This document shows, in pieces, positions 1 to 8,413 of a stretch of DNA of 64,000 bases. The notes below the pieces were generated by a model. That model saw only the letters and a list, made by a program, of their open reading frames with translations, was not told the origin of the DNA and ran no database searches. The DNA is from CAZMBI01 sp964564675. Its GTDB lineage: Bacteria; Pseudomonadota; Alphaproteobacteria; Rickettsiales; UBA3002. The stretch spans positions 1 through 64,000 of the forward strand of contig CAZMBI010000001.1 in the NCBI GenBank assembly GCA_964564675.1, given 5' to 3'. Position numbers and translations under genes: made by a program. How positions within the stretch are numbered: position 1 is the stretch's first letter; every line of letters begins with the position of its first letter.

Positions 1-123
1 AAAAAGGAAGAAGCGCCGCAGCCGCCGCCAAAAGAATATAAAGTTTATGGCCCGCACACGCGCCGCATTGTCAACCAGCAGGCCGAACGCGCCGCCCGGC
101 TGCCCGGTCAACGCGAAGTTTAG
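1..123 (+). CDS. C-terminal end of an unknown protein (partial)
   Basis: The first 40 codons are open in frame 1 and end at a TAG at 121-123; the gene starts outside the window. The visible tail is Lys/Glu/Pro-rich at first (KKEEAPQPPPKEY) and then basic (RRIVNQQAERAARLPGQREV). That looks like a flexible C-terminal extension rather than a folded domain. Nothing in it identifies a family. It is called a gene end only because the frame is open to the window edge, its composition is coherent, and the next gene follows in the same orientation after 123 bp. Confidence 0.5.
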   Translation, partial: KKEEAPQPPPKEYKVYGPHTRRIVNQQAERAARLPGQREV

Positions 124-246
124 CGCCATAACGCGCCGCATCGTGGCATAATAAATTGATGGTATCCTCGCGCGCTTCCCCCTTTGCTTCCTCTTAGCTT
201 TGACGTGGTGCTGGACTTATTCCAACCGATCAGGCACAAGGCATAA

Positions 247-1464
247 ATGGAAAAAACGCTGCAATTAAAGCCGTTGCCGGCGCGCGTGGGGGCAGGCTCT
301 GTGACCCGGCAATGCACCCTGCACCGCTATGACGGCGACCGACTGGAGGATACGCGCACCCTGTATTTTACCTTCCCAGAATGCGGCCCATTTCCCGCCG
401 ATGACGACGCCGACGCCTACGTGCTGGCTACCGTGATGGATGCCATGCGGGAAGGGCGGCGGCTGATCGTCAACGGCTCCGTCTCGCGCGAATTACTCAG
501 CAATCTGGTGGAATATCAGCATATCTGGCATCGCTGGCAGCCGCAGCATTATGCCCTTGTCGCGATGGAGGCCGCAACGGTGCGCACGCCGCAGGAACTG
601 CCTAGACCCGGCGCGATTTCGGCATTTTCCGGCGGCGTCGATGCGACATTTACCGTCTATCGCCACCATTTCAAACAACACGGCTATCGCTCGCAGGATC
701 TGCGATTCTGTGTGTTCGTGCACGGGTTCGATATTCCGCTTAGCGAGCGCGCGATGTATGATTCGGCATTTGCCCATGCACAGGCGACACTGGATGATCT
801 CGGCTTGCGCCTGCTGCCGCTTGCCACTAACGCACGCGAAATTGCCAGCGTGAACTGGGAACATGCCTTTACCTGCCTGCTGGCCGGCGCACTCAACCAG
901 TTTAAACATCAAGCTGGCAACTGCCTGATCGGCAGCGGCGCCACGTATGATCAAATCAGCCTGCACTGGGGCTCATCACCGGTGACCGATCCGCTGTTCA
1001 GTTCCGATATATTCAATGTGATTCACGACGGCGCGTCGCATTGCCGCACCGGCAAGGTGGCGGCCATCGCCGAATGGCCGGCCGGGCGCGATCATCTGCG
1101 TGTGTGCTGGAAAGGCGAACACAAAGACCGCAATTGCGGCGAATGCGAAAAATGCCTGCGCACCATGGCCTGCTTCCTCGCCTGCGGGCGGTCGATTCCC
1201 ATTTGTTTTCCAGATGCTTCACCTGAACAGCTCGCACAGAAAATAAAGTGTATGCATTTTCATAATGATGCGGTTCGCCGGGAATGGCGGCGAGTGATTG
1301 ATTATGCGCGCGGGCAGGGCATTGAAGCGCACTGGCTGACTGCGGCGGAAGCGGCGCTTTCCCGGCGCCCATGGAAAGACCGGCTGTTACCGCCGGGGAG
1401 CATGACCCGGCTGGCCGCCCGCCGTCTGTATCATCTGGCGGTTCCGAACGCTCAGGTTAGCTAA
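247..1464 (+). CDS. QueC-like PP-loop ATPase family protein
   Basis: A 405-residue protein with an N-type ATP-pyrophosphatase signature, SGGVDATFT, near residue 128, and a C-terminal cysteine cluster CGECEKC preceded by CWKGEHKDRN. That arrangement (PP-loop, then a Cys-rich zinc site ending CxxCxxC) is what 7-cyano-7-deazaguanine synthase (QueC) has. However, the protein is much longer than QueC (about 230 residues), has an unrelated N-terminal ~120 residues, and the usual Ser after the PP-loop Asp is Ala. I read it as a QueC relative of unknown substrate, not as QueC itself. ATG 247 follows a weak AAGG. Its last Ser codon and stop lie inside a hairpin repeat shared with trmB. Confidence 0.6.
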   Translation: MEKTLQLKPLPARVGAGSVTRQCTLHRYDGDRLEDTRTLYFTFPECGPFPADDDADAYVLATVMDAMREGRRLIVNGSVSRELLSNLVEYQHIWHRWQPQHYALVAMEAATVRTPQELPRPGAISAFSGGVDATFTVYRHHFKQHGYRSQDLRFCVFVHGFDIPLSERAMYDSAFAHAQATLDDLGLRLLPLATNAREIASVNWEHAFTCLLAGALNQFKHQAGNCLIGSGATYDQISLHWGSSPVTDPLFSSDIFNVIHDGASHCRTGKVAAIAEWPAGRDHLRVCWKGEHKDRNCGECEKCLRTMACFLACGRSIPICFPDASPEQLAQKIKCMHFHNDAVRREWRRVIDYARGQGIEAHWLTAAEAALSRRPWKDRLLPPGSMTRLAARRLYHLAVPNAQVS

Positions 1465-1487
1465 CTGACTTTATGCTTCGCATAAAG
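1459..1487. repeat. Dispersed 29-bp hairpin repeat, copy 1
   Basis: Contains the perfect stem CTTTATGC / GCATAAAG (1469-1476 and 1480-1487, loop TTC). From the AGCTAA at 1459-1464 to 1487 it matches 8149-8177 at 27 of 29 positions. The AGC TAA at its left edge is the final Ser codon and stop of the preceding gene, exactly as in trmB. It has no T-run, so it is not a standard terminator, though it could protect or end the transcript. Confidence 0.75.
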
Positions 1488-1571
1488 CAAAACCGCCGCT
1501 TTTCCCTTGCTCTGGCGCAGATTTGCGTTATACAAAAGGATTAACCGCTAAGAATTATATGGAGAAATATC

Positions 1572-3875
1572 ATGCCTATTGCCGCCAATCTGGGTTTCCC
1601 GCGTATCGGCCCCGATCGTGAACTTAAAAAAGCGCTGGAAGCGTTCTGGAAAGGGGAAAGCAGCGCCGATGACATGCTCACCGTGGCCAAAGGCATTCGC
1701 GAGCAGAATTGGCAGCGCCAGCAGGCGGCAGGCATTCAGCACATACCGAGTAATGACTTTTCCCTGTATGATCAGGTGCTTGATCATATTCAACTGTTCG
1801 GCGCGATGCCGAAGCGCTACGCACCGCTGAAAGATGCCGACCAGCTGACGCAATATTTCGCCATGGCGCGCGGCCATCAGGCCGACGGCATCGATGTGGT
1901 GGCCATGGAAATGACCAAATGGTTTGATACCAATTACCACTATATCGTTCCCGAATTCGAACCGCATCAGGAGTTCCAGCTCAACGGCAACAAACCGATC
2001 GAGCAGTTCAGCGAAGCCAAAGCCAACGGCGTGACCACGCGGCCGGTGATTATCGGCCCGGTGAGCTTTCTGTTGCTGGGCAAGATGCGCGAAGGCGAGG
2101 GCAATCCGCTGAGCCTGCTGCCCCGCTTACTCCCGGTATATGAAGAATTGCTGCACGGTCTGCAGGAAGCCGGGGCCGAATGGGTGCAGATAGACGAGCC
2201 GTTTTTGGCGCTTGATCTTACGGAGGAAACCCAGCAGGCCTTTACCCATGCCTATGAGGAATTCGCTCGCTCGCGGGTTAGTCTGAAATTCTGCCTGACC
2301 ACCTATTTCGAAGGCCTGCGCGATAATGCCGCGCTTGCCTGTTCGCTGCCGGTGGAGGCCCTGCATATCGATCTGGTGCGCGCCGCCGATCAGCTGCCGG
2401 AAGTGCTCAAGCACCTGCAGCCGACGCAAACGCTGTCGCTGGGCGTGATCGACGGGCGCAATATCTGGAAAACAGACCTGCTGAAGGCGCTGGGGCCGGT
2501 CAAGCAGGCGGTGTCGCAACTGGGGCAGGAGCGGGTGATGATCGCGCCGTCGTGCTCGCTGCTGCATGTGCCGGTGGATCTGGCTTCGGAAAAAGAACTG
2601 GAAGCCGATATCCGCGATTGGCTGGCCTTTGCCACGCAAAAGCTCGATGAAATCACGGTGCTGGCCAAAGCGGGCATTGACGAAAGCATCGTGAAGCCGG
2701 AACTGGAAGCCAATAAAAAAGCGATCGAAGCGCGCGCCAAGTCCAGTCGCATTCATAACCAAACGGTCAAACAGCGCGCCGCTGACGTGCCGCCTGATAT
2801 GCTGGCGCGCGCGAATGCCTTCGCCAATCGCGGGCCGAAACAGCAGGCGGCGCTGCAGTTGCCGCTGCTGCCCACCACCACCATTGGCTCGTTTCCGCAA
2901 ACCAAGGAAGTCCGCCAGGCGCGGGCAGATTTCAAAACCGGGCGCCTGTCGGCGGAAGAGTATGAGGCATTTCTCGAACAGGAAACTGCTGAATGCATCG
3001 CCAAACAGGAGGCGATCGGTCTGGATGTGCTGGTGCATGGCGAGTTTGAACGCAATGACATGGTCGAATATTTCGGTGAACAACTGGAAGGGTTTGCCTT
3101 CACCAAAAGCGGCTGGGTGCAAAGCTACGGCTCGCGCTGCGTGAAGCCGCCGGTGATTTTTGGCGACGTCTCCCGCCCCCACCCGATGACGGTACGCTGG
3201 GCGCAGTTTGCGCAAAGTAAGACCAAACAGCCGATGAAAGGCATGCTCACCGGCCCGGTGACCATCCTGCAATGGTCGTTCGTCCGCGACGATCAGCCGC
3301 GTTCGCAGACATGTAAACAGATTGCGCTGGCCATTCGCGACGAAGTGGTGGATCTGGAAAAAGCCGGTATTCGGATCATTCAGATCGATGAGGCAGCGCT
3401 GCGCGAGGGCCTGCCGCTGCGCCGTGATGACTGGCCAGCCTATCTCGACTGGGCGGTTGAGTCTTTCCGTCTTGCCTCCTGCGGCGTGCAGGATGATACC
3501 CAGATCCATACGCATATGTGCTATTCGGAATTCAACGACATCATTGAAGCCGTAGCCAGAATGGATGCCGATGTGATTTCGATTGAAACCTCGCGCTCGG
3601 CGATGGAATTACTCAATGCCTTTGTCGCGTTTCAGTATCCCAATCAAATCGGACCGGGCGTATATGATATTCACAGCCCGCGCGTACCCAATCAGGAGGA
3701 GATGGAAACCCTGCTGCGCAAGGCGCTTGAGGTCTTAAAGCCCGAACAGACCTGGGCGAACCCCGATTGCGGACTGAAAACGCGAGGCTGGAAAGAGGTG
3801 GAACCGGCGCTGAAAGCCATGGTCGCCGCCGCCAGAAGCGTCCGCGAGGAGTGCGAAAAGCGCCGGGCCGCTTAA
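1572..3875 (+). CDS. metE: Cobalamin-independent methionine synthase MetE
   Basis: Transfers the methyl group of 5-methyltetrahydropteroyl-glutamate to homocysteine in the last step of methionine synthesis; cytoplasmic zinc enzyme. Length (767 aa) is full for the family. The N-terminal barrel opens with NLGFPRIGPDRELKKALE. The catalytic C-terminal barrel carries the zinc ligands: HTHMC (His648, Cys650), a Glu in ISIETSRS (about 672) and the Cys of NPDCGLKTR (Cys733). ATG 1572 is preceded by TGGAGAAATATC, a good Shine-Dalgarno. I found no SAM or cobalamin riboswitch-like leader in the 107 bp upstream, which hold only the hairpin repeat. metK, which uses the product, lies 2.4 kb downstream. Confidence 0.97.
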   Translation: MPIAANLGFPRIGPDRELKKALEAFWKGESSADDMLTVAKGIREQNWQRQQAAGIQHIPSNDFSLYDQVLDHIQLFGAMPKRYAPLKDADQLTQYFAMARGHQADGIDVVAMEMTKWFDTNYHYIVPEFEPHQEFQLNGNKPIEQFSEAKANGVTTRPVIIGPVSFLLLGKMREGEGNPLSLLPRLLPVYEELLHGLQEAGAEWVQIDEPFLALDLTEETQQAFTHAYEEFARSRVSLKFCLTTYFEGLRDNAALACSLPVEALHIDLVRAADQLPEVLKHLQPTQTLSLGVIDGRNIWKTDLLKALGPVKQAVSQLGQERVMIAPSCSLLHVPVDLASEKELEADIRDWLAFATQKLDEITVLAKAGIDESIVKPELEANKKAIEARAKSSRIHNQTVKQRAADVPPDMLARANAFANRGPKQQAALQLPLLPTTTIGSFPQTKEVRQARADFKTGRLSAEEYEAFLEQETAECIAKQEAIGLDVLVHGEFERNDMVEYFGEQLEGFAFTKSGWVQSYGSRCVKPPVIFGDVSRPHPMTVRWAQFAQSKTKQPMKGMLTGPVTILQWSFVRDDQPRSQTCKQIALAIRDEVVDLEKAGIRIIQIDEAALREGLPLRRDDWPAYLDWAVESFRLASCGVQDDTQIHTHMCYSEFNDIIEAVARMDADVISIETSRSAMELLNAFVAFQYPNQIGPGVYDIHSPRVPNQEEMETLLRKALEVLKPEQTWANPDCGLKTRGWKEVEPALKAMVAAARSVREECEKRRAA

Positions 3876-3984
3876 GCGATTCGATTCCTTCCGTGCGGTA
3901 AGCGTCGCGGCACGCTGCCATGCCTGCCCGGCCGCCACATCATCGGTGCTGACAATTGCCTCAAAGCCTATTACTACTGAGGCG

Positions 3985-5574
3985 ATGTCGCACACCACCC
4001 TGTATGATCATCTCACCGCTGCCGGTTGGAGGGGGCGGTTGTTACTGTTTGCCGGCGGTGCGCTAACAGCGCTCACCATGGCCCCGTTTTATATCTGGCC
4101 GCTGGTGTTTGTCGGCTACGGCGTATTGTATGTACAGCTCGTGCAAGCGCCCAGCAGACGCGCCACCTTCTGGCGCGGCTGGTGGTGGGGGCTGGGCTTT
4201 TTCCTCGCCGGGCTGTACTGGATCAGCATCGCACTGACGGTGGATATGGTGCGCTTCGGGTGGATGATCCCGTTTGCCCTGCTTGGGCTCAACGGCTTTT
4301 TTGCGCTGTTTACCGGACTTTCCGGACTGTTATTTAAGATGTTATACCCGCATCCTCTTTCACTTTCACAGGGCGGGATGCGGACAGCCCTCTCTCTGCT
4401 TTATTTTGCGCTGGCGCTGTGTTTCGGCGAGTTGCTGCGCGCCCACCTGTTTACCGGCTTTCCCTGGAACCTGATCGGCTATAGCTGGGGGGCGTATGAT
4501 ATAACCGCGCAGGCCGCCGCGTTAATCGGCGTTTACGGCTTAACGCTGATAACGCCGTTTGTCGCCGCTGTGCCGGCTTACTATTTTCTGGCCCAATACT
4601 CCCAAAAAAAGTCGAAATCAGAGCCAGGCGAGGGCAGTAAGGGCAATGCGGGAGCGCGCCCCGTCTGTACGCGCGTGGCGTATTACCTGCCCGCCGTTAG
4701 CGCACTCCTGTTATGCCTCGGGCTCTGCCTTTACGGCTATCACCGGCTGCCTCCAGAGGCACCGACGCAGACGCAACAACCAGCCGCTCTTCATCTACGG
4801 CTGGTGCAGGGTAATATCACGCAGGATCTCAAATGGGACCCGGATCATATGCGTGAGGCCCTGCAGACCCTGATCCGCCTGAGCCGCGGTGATGGGTATG
4901 AACAGGCGGACGTGATCATCTGGGCGGAAACCGCATTTCCCTTCACTCTGCGGCCGGATTCGGGCTGGCTGGATCAGCTCGGCGGTATGCTGCAACCGCA
5001 TCAGCTGCTGGTTACCGGTGCGGTGACTGCCGAAGGCGAGGGCGAAAATCTACGCTTATGGAACAGTATTGTGGCTATTAATGCCGACGCGCAGCGGGTG
5101 GCGCGCTATGATAAGCGCCATCTGGTGCCCTTCGGCGAATTCGTCCCGCTGCGTGAATATCTGCCGCTGGAGAAAATCACCCCCGGCAGCATTGATTTTT
5201 CCCACGGCAAGCGGCCGCCGGAGATGCCGTTGAAGCAGAGTACGGCGCGGGTGCTGGTGTGTTATGAGGTGATTTTTCCCTCCTATAGCGACGGCGACAT
5301 GCCGGCCGAGTGGCTATTGAATCTTACCAATGATGCCTGGTACGGCCACAGCTCCGGGCCTTATCAGCACCGGGAGATGGCCCGTTTCCGCGCGATAGAA
5401 CAGGGCATGCCGATGGTGCGCGTGGCCAATACCGGTATCACTGTGGCGTATGACCCCTATGGCCGGACGCTGGGCCATATTCCGCTGAACACCCAAGGCG
5501 TGATCGATGTGGCGTTACCTTTACCATTGCCAGAAAGCACACCTTATAGTAGTATAAATATCAGAAATTACTAA
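3985..5574 (+). CDS. lnt: Apolipoprotein N-acyltransferase Lnt
   Basis: Inner-membrane enzyme that adds the third acyl chain to lipoproteins. The N-terminal third is a run of hydrophobic segments (for example LLLFAGGALTALTMAPF and the GLGFFLAGLYWISIAL region), followed by a nitrilase-fold domain. The expected triad is visible: Glu in IIWAETAFPF, Lys in RYDKRHLVPFGEF, Cys in VLVCYEVIFP. Then comes NLTNDAWYG. The frame is also open from a GTG at 3946, but ATG 3985 (GAGG just upstream) gives the usual N-terminus. A proline/serine-rich loop around 4347-4383 is encoded by a palindrome and looks inserted (listed separately). It lies upstream of the HTH gene and metK, a common alphaproteobacterial order. 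Confidence 0.95.
   Translation: MSHTTLYDHLTAAGWRGRLLLFAGGALTALTMAPFYIWPLVFVGYGVLYVQLVQAPSRRATFWRGWWWGLGFFLAGLYWISIALTVDMVRFGWMIPFALLGLNGFFALFTGLSGLLFKMLYPHPLSLSQGGMRTALSLLYFALALCFGELLRAHLFTGFPWNLIGYSWGAYDITAQAAALIGVYGLTLITPFVAAVPAYYFLAQYSQKKSKSEPGEGSKGNAGARPVCTRVAYYLPAVSALLLCLGLCLYGYHRLPPEAPTQTQQPAALHLRLVQGNITQDLKWDPDHMREALQTLIRLSRGDGYEQADVIIWAETAFPFTLRPDSGWLDQLGGMLQPHQLLVTGAVTAEGEGENLRLWNSIVAINADAQRVARYDKRHLVPFGEFVPLREYLPLEKITPGSIDFSHGKRPPEMPLKQSTARVLVCYEVIFPSYSDGDMPAEWLLNLTNDAWYGHSSGPYQHREMARFRAIEQGMPMVRVANTGITVAYDPYGRTLGHIPLNTQGVIDVALPLPLPESTPYSSINIRNY
4347..4383. repeat. Palindromic segment read in frame inside lnt
   Basis: CCGCATCC (4348-4355) and its exact complement GGATGCGG (4376-4383) flank about 20 bp inside the lnt reading frame. 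They encode roughly the residues PHPLSLSQGGMRT in a loop between membrane segments, where other Lnt proteins are shorter as far as I recall the family. It keeps the frame and adds a non-hydrophobic loop. Confidence 0.45.
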
Positions 5575-5720
5575 TTAGAGATTGATTTTTCAACGTTTCT
5601 GGCTTCGGCATGCAAGGTTTTACTACTTAGCGATGTGTTTTGCCTTGAAACAATCTGCGCCCGGCATTAAGAGAAAGTTAGTTTTTTTGAGAAAATACAT
5701 TAAATAAGGTTTATTCGCCC

Positions 5721-6152
5721 ATGAACACCCCCCATCCCGTTGATGTCCATGTCGGTAAGCGCCTGCGTCTGCAACGCACCATCTTAGGCATGAGTCAGGA
5801 AAGTATCGGTACCGCCATCGGCGTCACGTTCCAGCAGGTGCAAAAATACGAGCGCGGGGTTAACCGCATGGGCTCCAGCCGCCTGTATGAATTTTCGCGA
5901 ATTCTGGGCGTACCGGTCTCGTTTTTCTTTGAAGGGTTTGAAGTTGAGCACGGCGTCGGCGAACCGGGCATGGCCGGGATGGCGGAAGCGAGCATGTCGG
6001 ACTTTCAGCACGAAGAGCAAATGGCCAGCCGTGAAACCATGGAAATGATGCGCGCGTATTATCGGATTTCCTCTCCCAAAGTGCGCAAAGGGGTCTTTGA
6101 ATTAATCAAAACCCTGGCCGATACGGCCAACGCCAACAAATCCGCCGCCTGA
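5721..6152 (+). CDS. XRE-family helix-turn-helix regulator between lnt and metK
   Basis: A 143-residue protein with an N-terminal Cro/CI-type helix-turn-helix at about residues 12-66: LRLQRTILGMSQESIGTAIG followed by the recognition helix VTFQQVQKYERG, then the dimer-side motif RLYEFSRILGVPVSFFFEG. The C-terminal half is Met/Glu-rich. Small XRE proteins of this kind sit between lnt and metK in many alphaproteobacteria. Their targets are not deducible here; proximity suggests a role in one-carbon or SAM-linked control, but that is inference. The 146-bp gap upstream may hold its own promoter; ATG 5721 follows a weak AAGG. Confidence 0.9.
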   Translation: MNTPHPVDVHVGKRLRLQRTILGMSQESIGTAIGVTFQQVQKYERGVNRMGSSRLYEFSRILGVPVSFFFEGFEVEHGVGEPGMAGMAEASMSDFQHEEQMASRETMEMMRAYYRISSPKVRKGVFELIKTLADTANANKSAA

Positions 6153-6227
6153 CCCGCGAAATTGACTTGACCCGCTGCGCCCCGGCGGTGATAGTGCGCG
6201 TCTGAGCGATAAAAGAGAGGATTTTCC

Positions 6228-7433
6228 GTGATACAATACCCTATAAATCGTCCTCATTACGTCTTCACCAGCGAATCGGTCTCCGAAGGCCATCCCGACA
6301 AGGTGTGCGACCAGATTTCCGATTCCATCGTTGATGCGCTGCTGGCTGAAAACCCGACCGCGCGCGCAGCCATCGAGGTGCTGGCAACGACCAATCAACT
6401 CATCATTGCCGGCGAAACGCGCGGCGCGCCGAATATCACCAAAGGCAGGATGGATGATATCGCGCGCGAGAAGGTGCGCGAGATCGGCTATAATCAGGAA
6501 GGGTTTCACTGGCATAACCTCGATATCCATAATTATGTGCACGAGCAATCGACCGATATCGCTATGGGCGTGGATGCCAACGGGGATAAGGACGAAGGAG
6601 CGGGGGATCAGGGCATTATGTTCGGGTTTGCCTGCGACGAAACCCCGGATTTGATGCCGGCTTCCATCAAATTCGCCAACCAGATTCTGCAAAACCTTTC
6701 CGCGGCGCGGCATGCGGGCGCGCAGCCGATGCTGGGGCCGGACGCCAAAAGCCAGGTCTCGCTGTATTATGAGGAGGGTAAGCCGTTGCGCTGCGCCTCG
6801 ATCGTGGTCTCAACTCAGCATTCTCCGGACATTCATCAGGCCGATGTCCGCGAGATCGTGCGTCAATATGTACAGGAAGCCATCCCCAAAGGCTGGATGT
6901 GCGACGAGGAAGAATTTTACGTCAACCCCACGGGTCAGTTCATTATCGGCGGGCCGGACGGTGATGCCGGGCTGACCGGACGCAAGATTATCGTGGATAC
7001 CTATGGCGGCGCCGCGCCGCACGGGGGCGGGGCATTTTCCGGCAAGGATCCAAGCAAGGTCGATCGCTCAGCGGCTTATGCGGCGCGCTACCTGGCAAAA
7101 AACGTCGTAGCGGCCGGGCTGGCCGAACGCTGCCTGATTCAGCTTTCTTATGCTATCGGCGTCTCACACCCGATTTCATTTTTTGTGTCCACACACGGTA
7201 CCGGTAAGGTCAGCGACGGCGAGCTGGAAACATTGCTGCCCAAGATAATGGAACTCTCCCCGCGTGGGATTCGCCATCACCTCGGCTTAAACAAGCCGAT
7301 TTATTGCCCGACTGCAACATATGGGCATTTCGGCCGCGAGGCGCAGTCGGACGGCCGCTTTTCGTGGGAGCGGCTTGATCTGGTCGATACGCTGCGCCGC
7401 GAGTTCGGTGAACGCAGTAAGAACTGTGCCTGA
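6228..7433 (+). CDS. metK: S-adenosylmethionine synthetase MetK
   Basis: Makes SAM from methionine and ATP; cytoplasmic. Starts at GTG 6228 after AGAGAGGA and runs 401 residues, slightly longer than E. coli MetK (384). Family blocks are present: FTSESVSEGHPDKVCDQISD near the N-terminus (catalytic His and metal-binding Asp), GAGDQGIMFGFACDETP, the P-loop-like GGPDGDAGLTGRKIIVDTYG, and GGGAFSGKDPSKVDRSAAY. Its last codons overlap the GTG start of trmB by 8 bp, so the two are co-translated. No SAM-II or SAM-V-like leader is evident in the 75 bp upstream. Confidence 0.97.
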   Translation: MIQYPINRPHYVFTSESVSEGHPDKVCDQISDSIVDALLAENPTARAAIEVLATTNQLIIAGETRGAPNITKGRMDDIAREKVREIGYNQEGFHWHNLDIHNYVHEQSTDIAMGVDANGDKDEGAGDQGIMFGFACDETPDLMPASIKFANQILQNLSAARHAGAQPMLGPDAKSQVSLYYEEGKPLRCASIVVSTQHSPDIHQADVREIVRQYVQEAIPKGWMCDEEEFYVNPTGQFIIGGPDGDAGLTGRKIIVDTYGGAAPHGGGAFSGKDPSKVDRSAAYAARYLAKNVVAAGLAERCLIQLSYAIGVSHPISFFVSTHGTGKVSDGELETLLPKIMELSPRGIRHHLGLNKPIYCPTATYGHFGREAQSDGRFSWERLDLVDTLRREFGERSKNCA

Positions 7434-8154
7434 TTCATCCGTCGCGCCGCGGATTCCGTCTTTCGCCTGCCGTCTGGGGCGTCCGCTGCGCGCCCGTCAG
7501 CGGCGACTGATGGATAGTTTGCTGCCGGAAATCAGCTTTCCGCAGCCACCCGATCCTGCAACAGTTGCGGCGATGATAGACGCGTTTCGTGCGGAAACCG
7601 GTGTCACCGCCGAGAACGATCCGCACATCCATCTTGAAATCGGCTTCGGCGGCGGTGAACACTTGGCCGCGCAGGCACGGGCCAACCCGGATAGCCTATT
7701 CATCGGGTGTGAGCCGTATCTCAACGGGGTCGCCAAGCTGCTCACGGTGATCGCAGACGAGGCATTGAACAATATCCGGCTTTATCCCGATGATGCGCGG
7801 GCGCTGCTGCCCGTCTTGCCCGCAGCCGGCGTGCAGCAGGTGGATATCCTCTTTCCCGATCCGTGGCCCAAGGCGCGGCATCATAAACGCCGGCTGGTCT
7901 CAGCGGACACGCTTGATGCGCTGGCGTGGATTCAGCCTGCGGGGGGCACATTGCTGCTGGCCACCGATCACGCCGATTATGGCGCCTGGATGCTCGAGCA
8001 GATTCTGGCGCATCCGCATTATGCGTGGACGGCGCAGCGCGCCGCCGACTGGCAAACCCCGCCCGCAGCATGGACGGAAACCCGCTATCAGCGCAAAACC
8101 AGCCGCGACGGGCGAGCGCCGCTGTTTATCGACTGCGTGCGGATTTATAGCTAA
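7426..8154 (+). CDS. trmB: tRNA (guanine-N7-)-methyltransferase TrmB
   Basis: Methylates G46 of tRNA using SAM. The start is taken at GTG 7426, overlapping the end of metK. From there the N-terminus reads RIPSFACRLGRPLRARQ, matching the conserved SFGRRxGRPLRxxQ-type opening of alphaproteobacterial TrmB; the ATG at 7510 would cut this off. The SAM-binding loop is LEIGFGGGEHL, the IGCEPY segment follows, and the family hallmark DILFPDPWPKARHHKRRL is intact. TRYQRKTSRDG lies near the C-terminus. The final Ser codon and stop fall inside a dispersed hairpin repeat. Confidence 0.95.
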   Translation: MPDSSVAPRIPSFACRLGRPLRARQRRLMDSLLPEISFPQPPDPATVAAMIDAFRAETGVTAENDPHIHLEIGFGGGEHLAAQARANPDSLFIGCEPYLNGVAKLLTVIADEALNNIRLYPDDARALLPVLPAAGVQQVDILFPDPWPKARHHKRRLVSADTLDALAWIQPAGGTLLLATDHADYGAWMLEQILAHPHYAWTAQRAADWQTPPAAWTETRYQRKTSRDGRAPLFIDCVRIYS

Positions 8155-8253
8155 TTGACTTTATGCTCCGCATAAAGACGCGCGCTACGCGGCGGAATCC
8201 CGCCTCACGGCGGGCTTCATTATCGATTAACAAAGTTAATCGATAATAACCAT
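8149..8253. repeat. Composite palindromic repeat after trmB
   Basis: Three back-to-back palindromes. CTTTATGC / GCATAAAG spans 8159-8177. CCCGCC / GGCGGG with loop TCAC lies at about 8200-8215. TTATCGATTAAC / GTTAATCGATAA with loop AAA spans about 8220-8246. The 50 bp 8192-8241 match 17989-18038 at 49 of 50 positions, and 8149-8177 match 1459-1487. The left edge includes the trmB stop codon. It looks like a small non-coding mobile or REP-like element; no open reading frame is associated with it. Confidence 0.8.
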
Positions 8254-8327
8254 GTGCTCAGCGAATATAACAATAGAGACACCATGAACTGATTGCGTCC
8301 TCATTAACCTGTCCTCATTGATCGACC

Positions 8328-8365
8328 GCCATAAAATAAAGGCGGCGAGGGAGACTCGCCGCCTT
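8328..8365 (-). terminator. Rho-independent terminator of groESL
   Basis: Read on the minus strand, AAGGCGGCGAG, a 5-nt loop and CTCGCCGCCTT (stem 8339-8365) are followed by TTTATTTTA. A long GC stem with a T-rich tail about 50 bp past the groL stop is a textbook intrinsic terminator. Confidence 0.88.
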
Positions 8366-8413
8366 GTAAAACAAGCGGAATTAATTGCTTGTGGCACTGT
8401 GGCACGGGGCCGA

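Noticed and set aside
2127..3515. 462-codon open frame antisense to metE
   Set aside because: Shadow of a highly conserved gene; composition (Arg/His/Gln-rich) is typical of antisense frames in GC-rich DNA.
6153..6227. SAM-responsive riboswitch before metK
   Set aside because: The 75-bp leader has none of the conserved SAM-II, SAM-V or SAM/SAH pieces I would expect.
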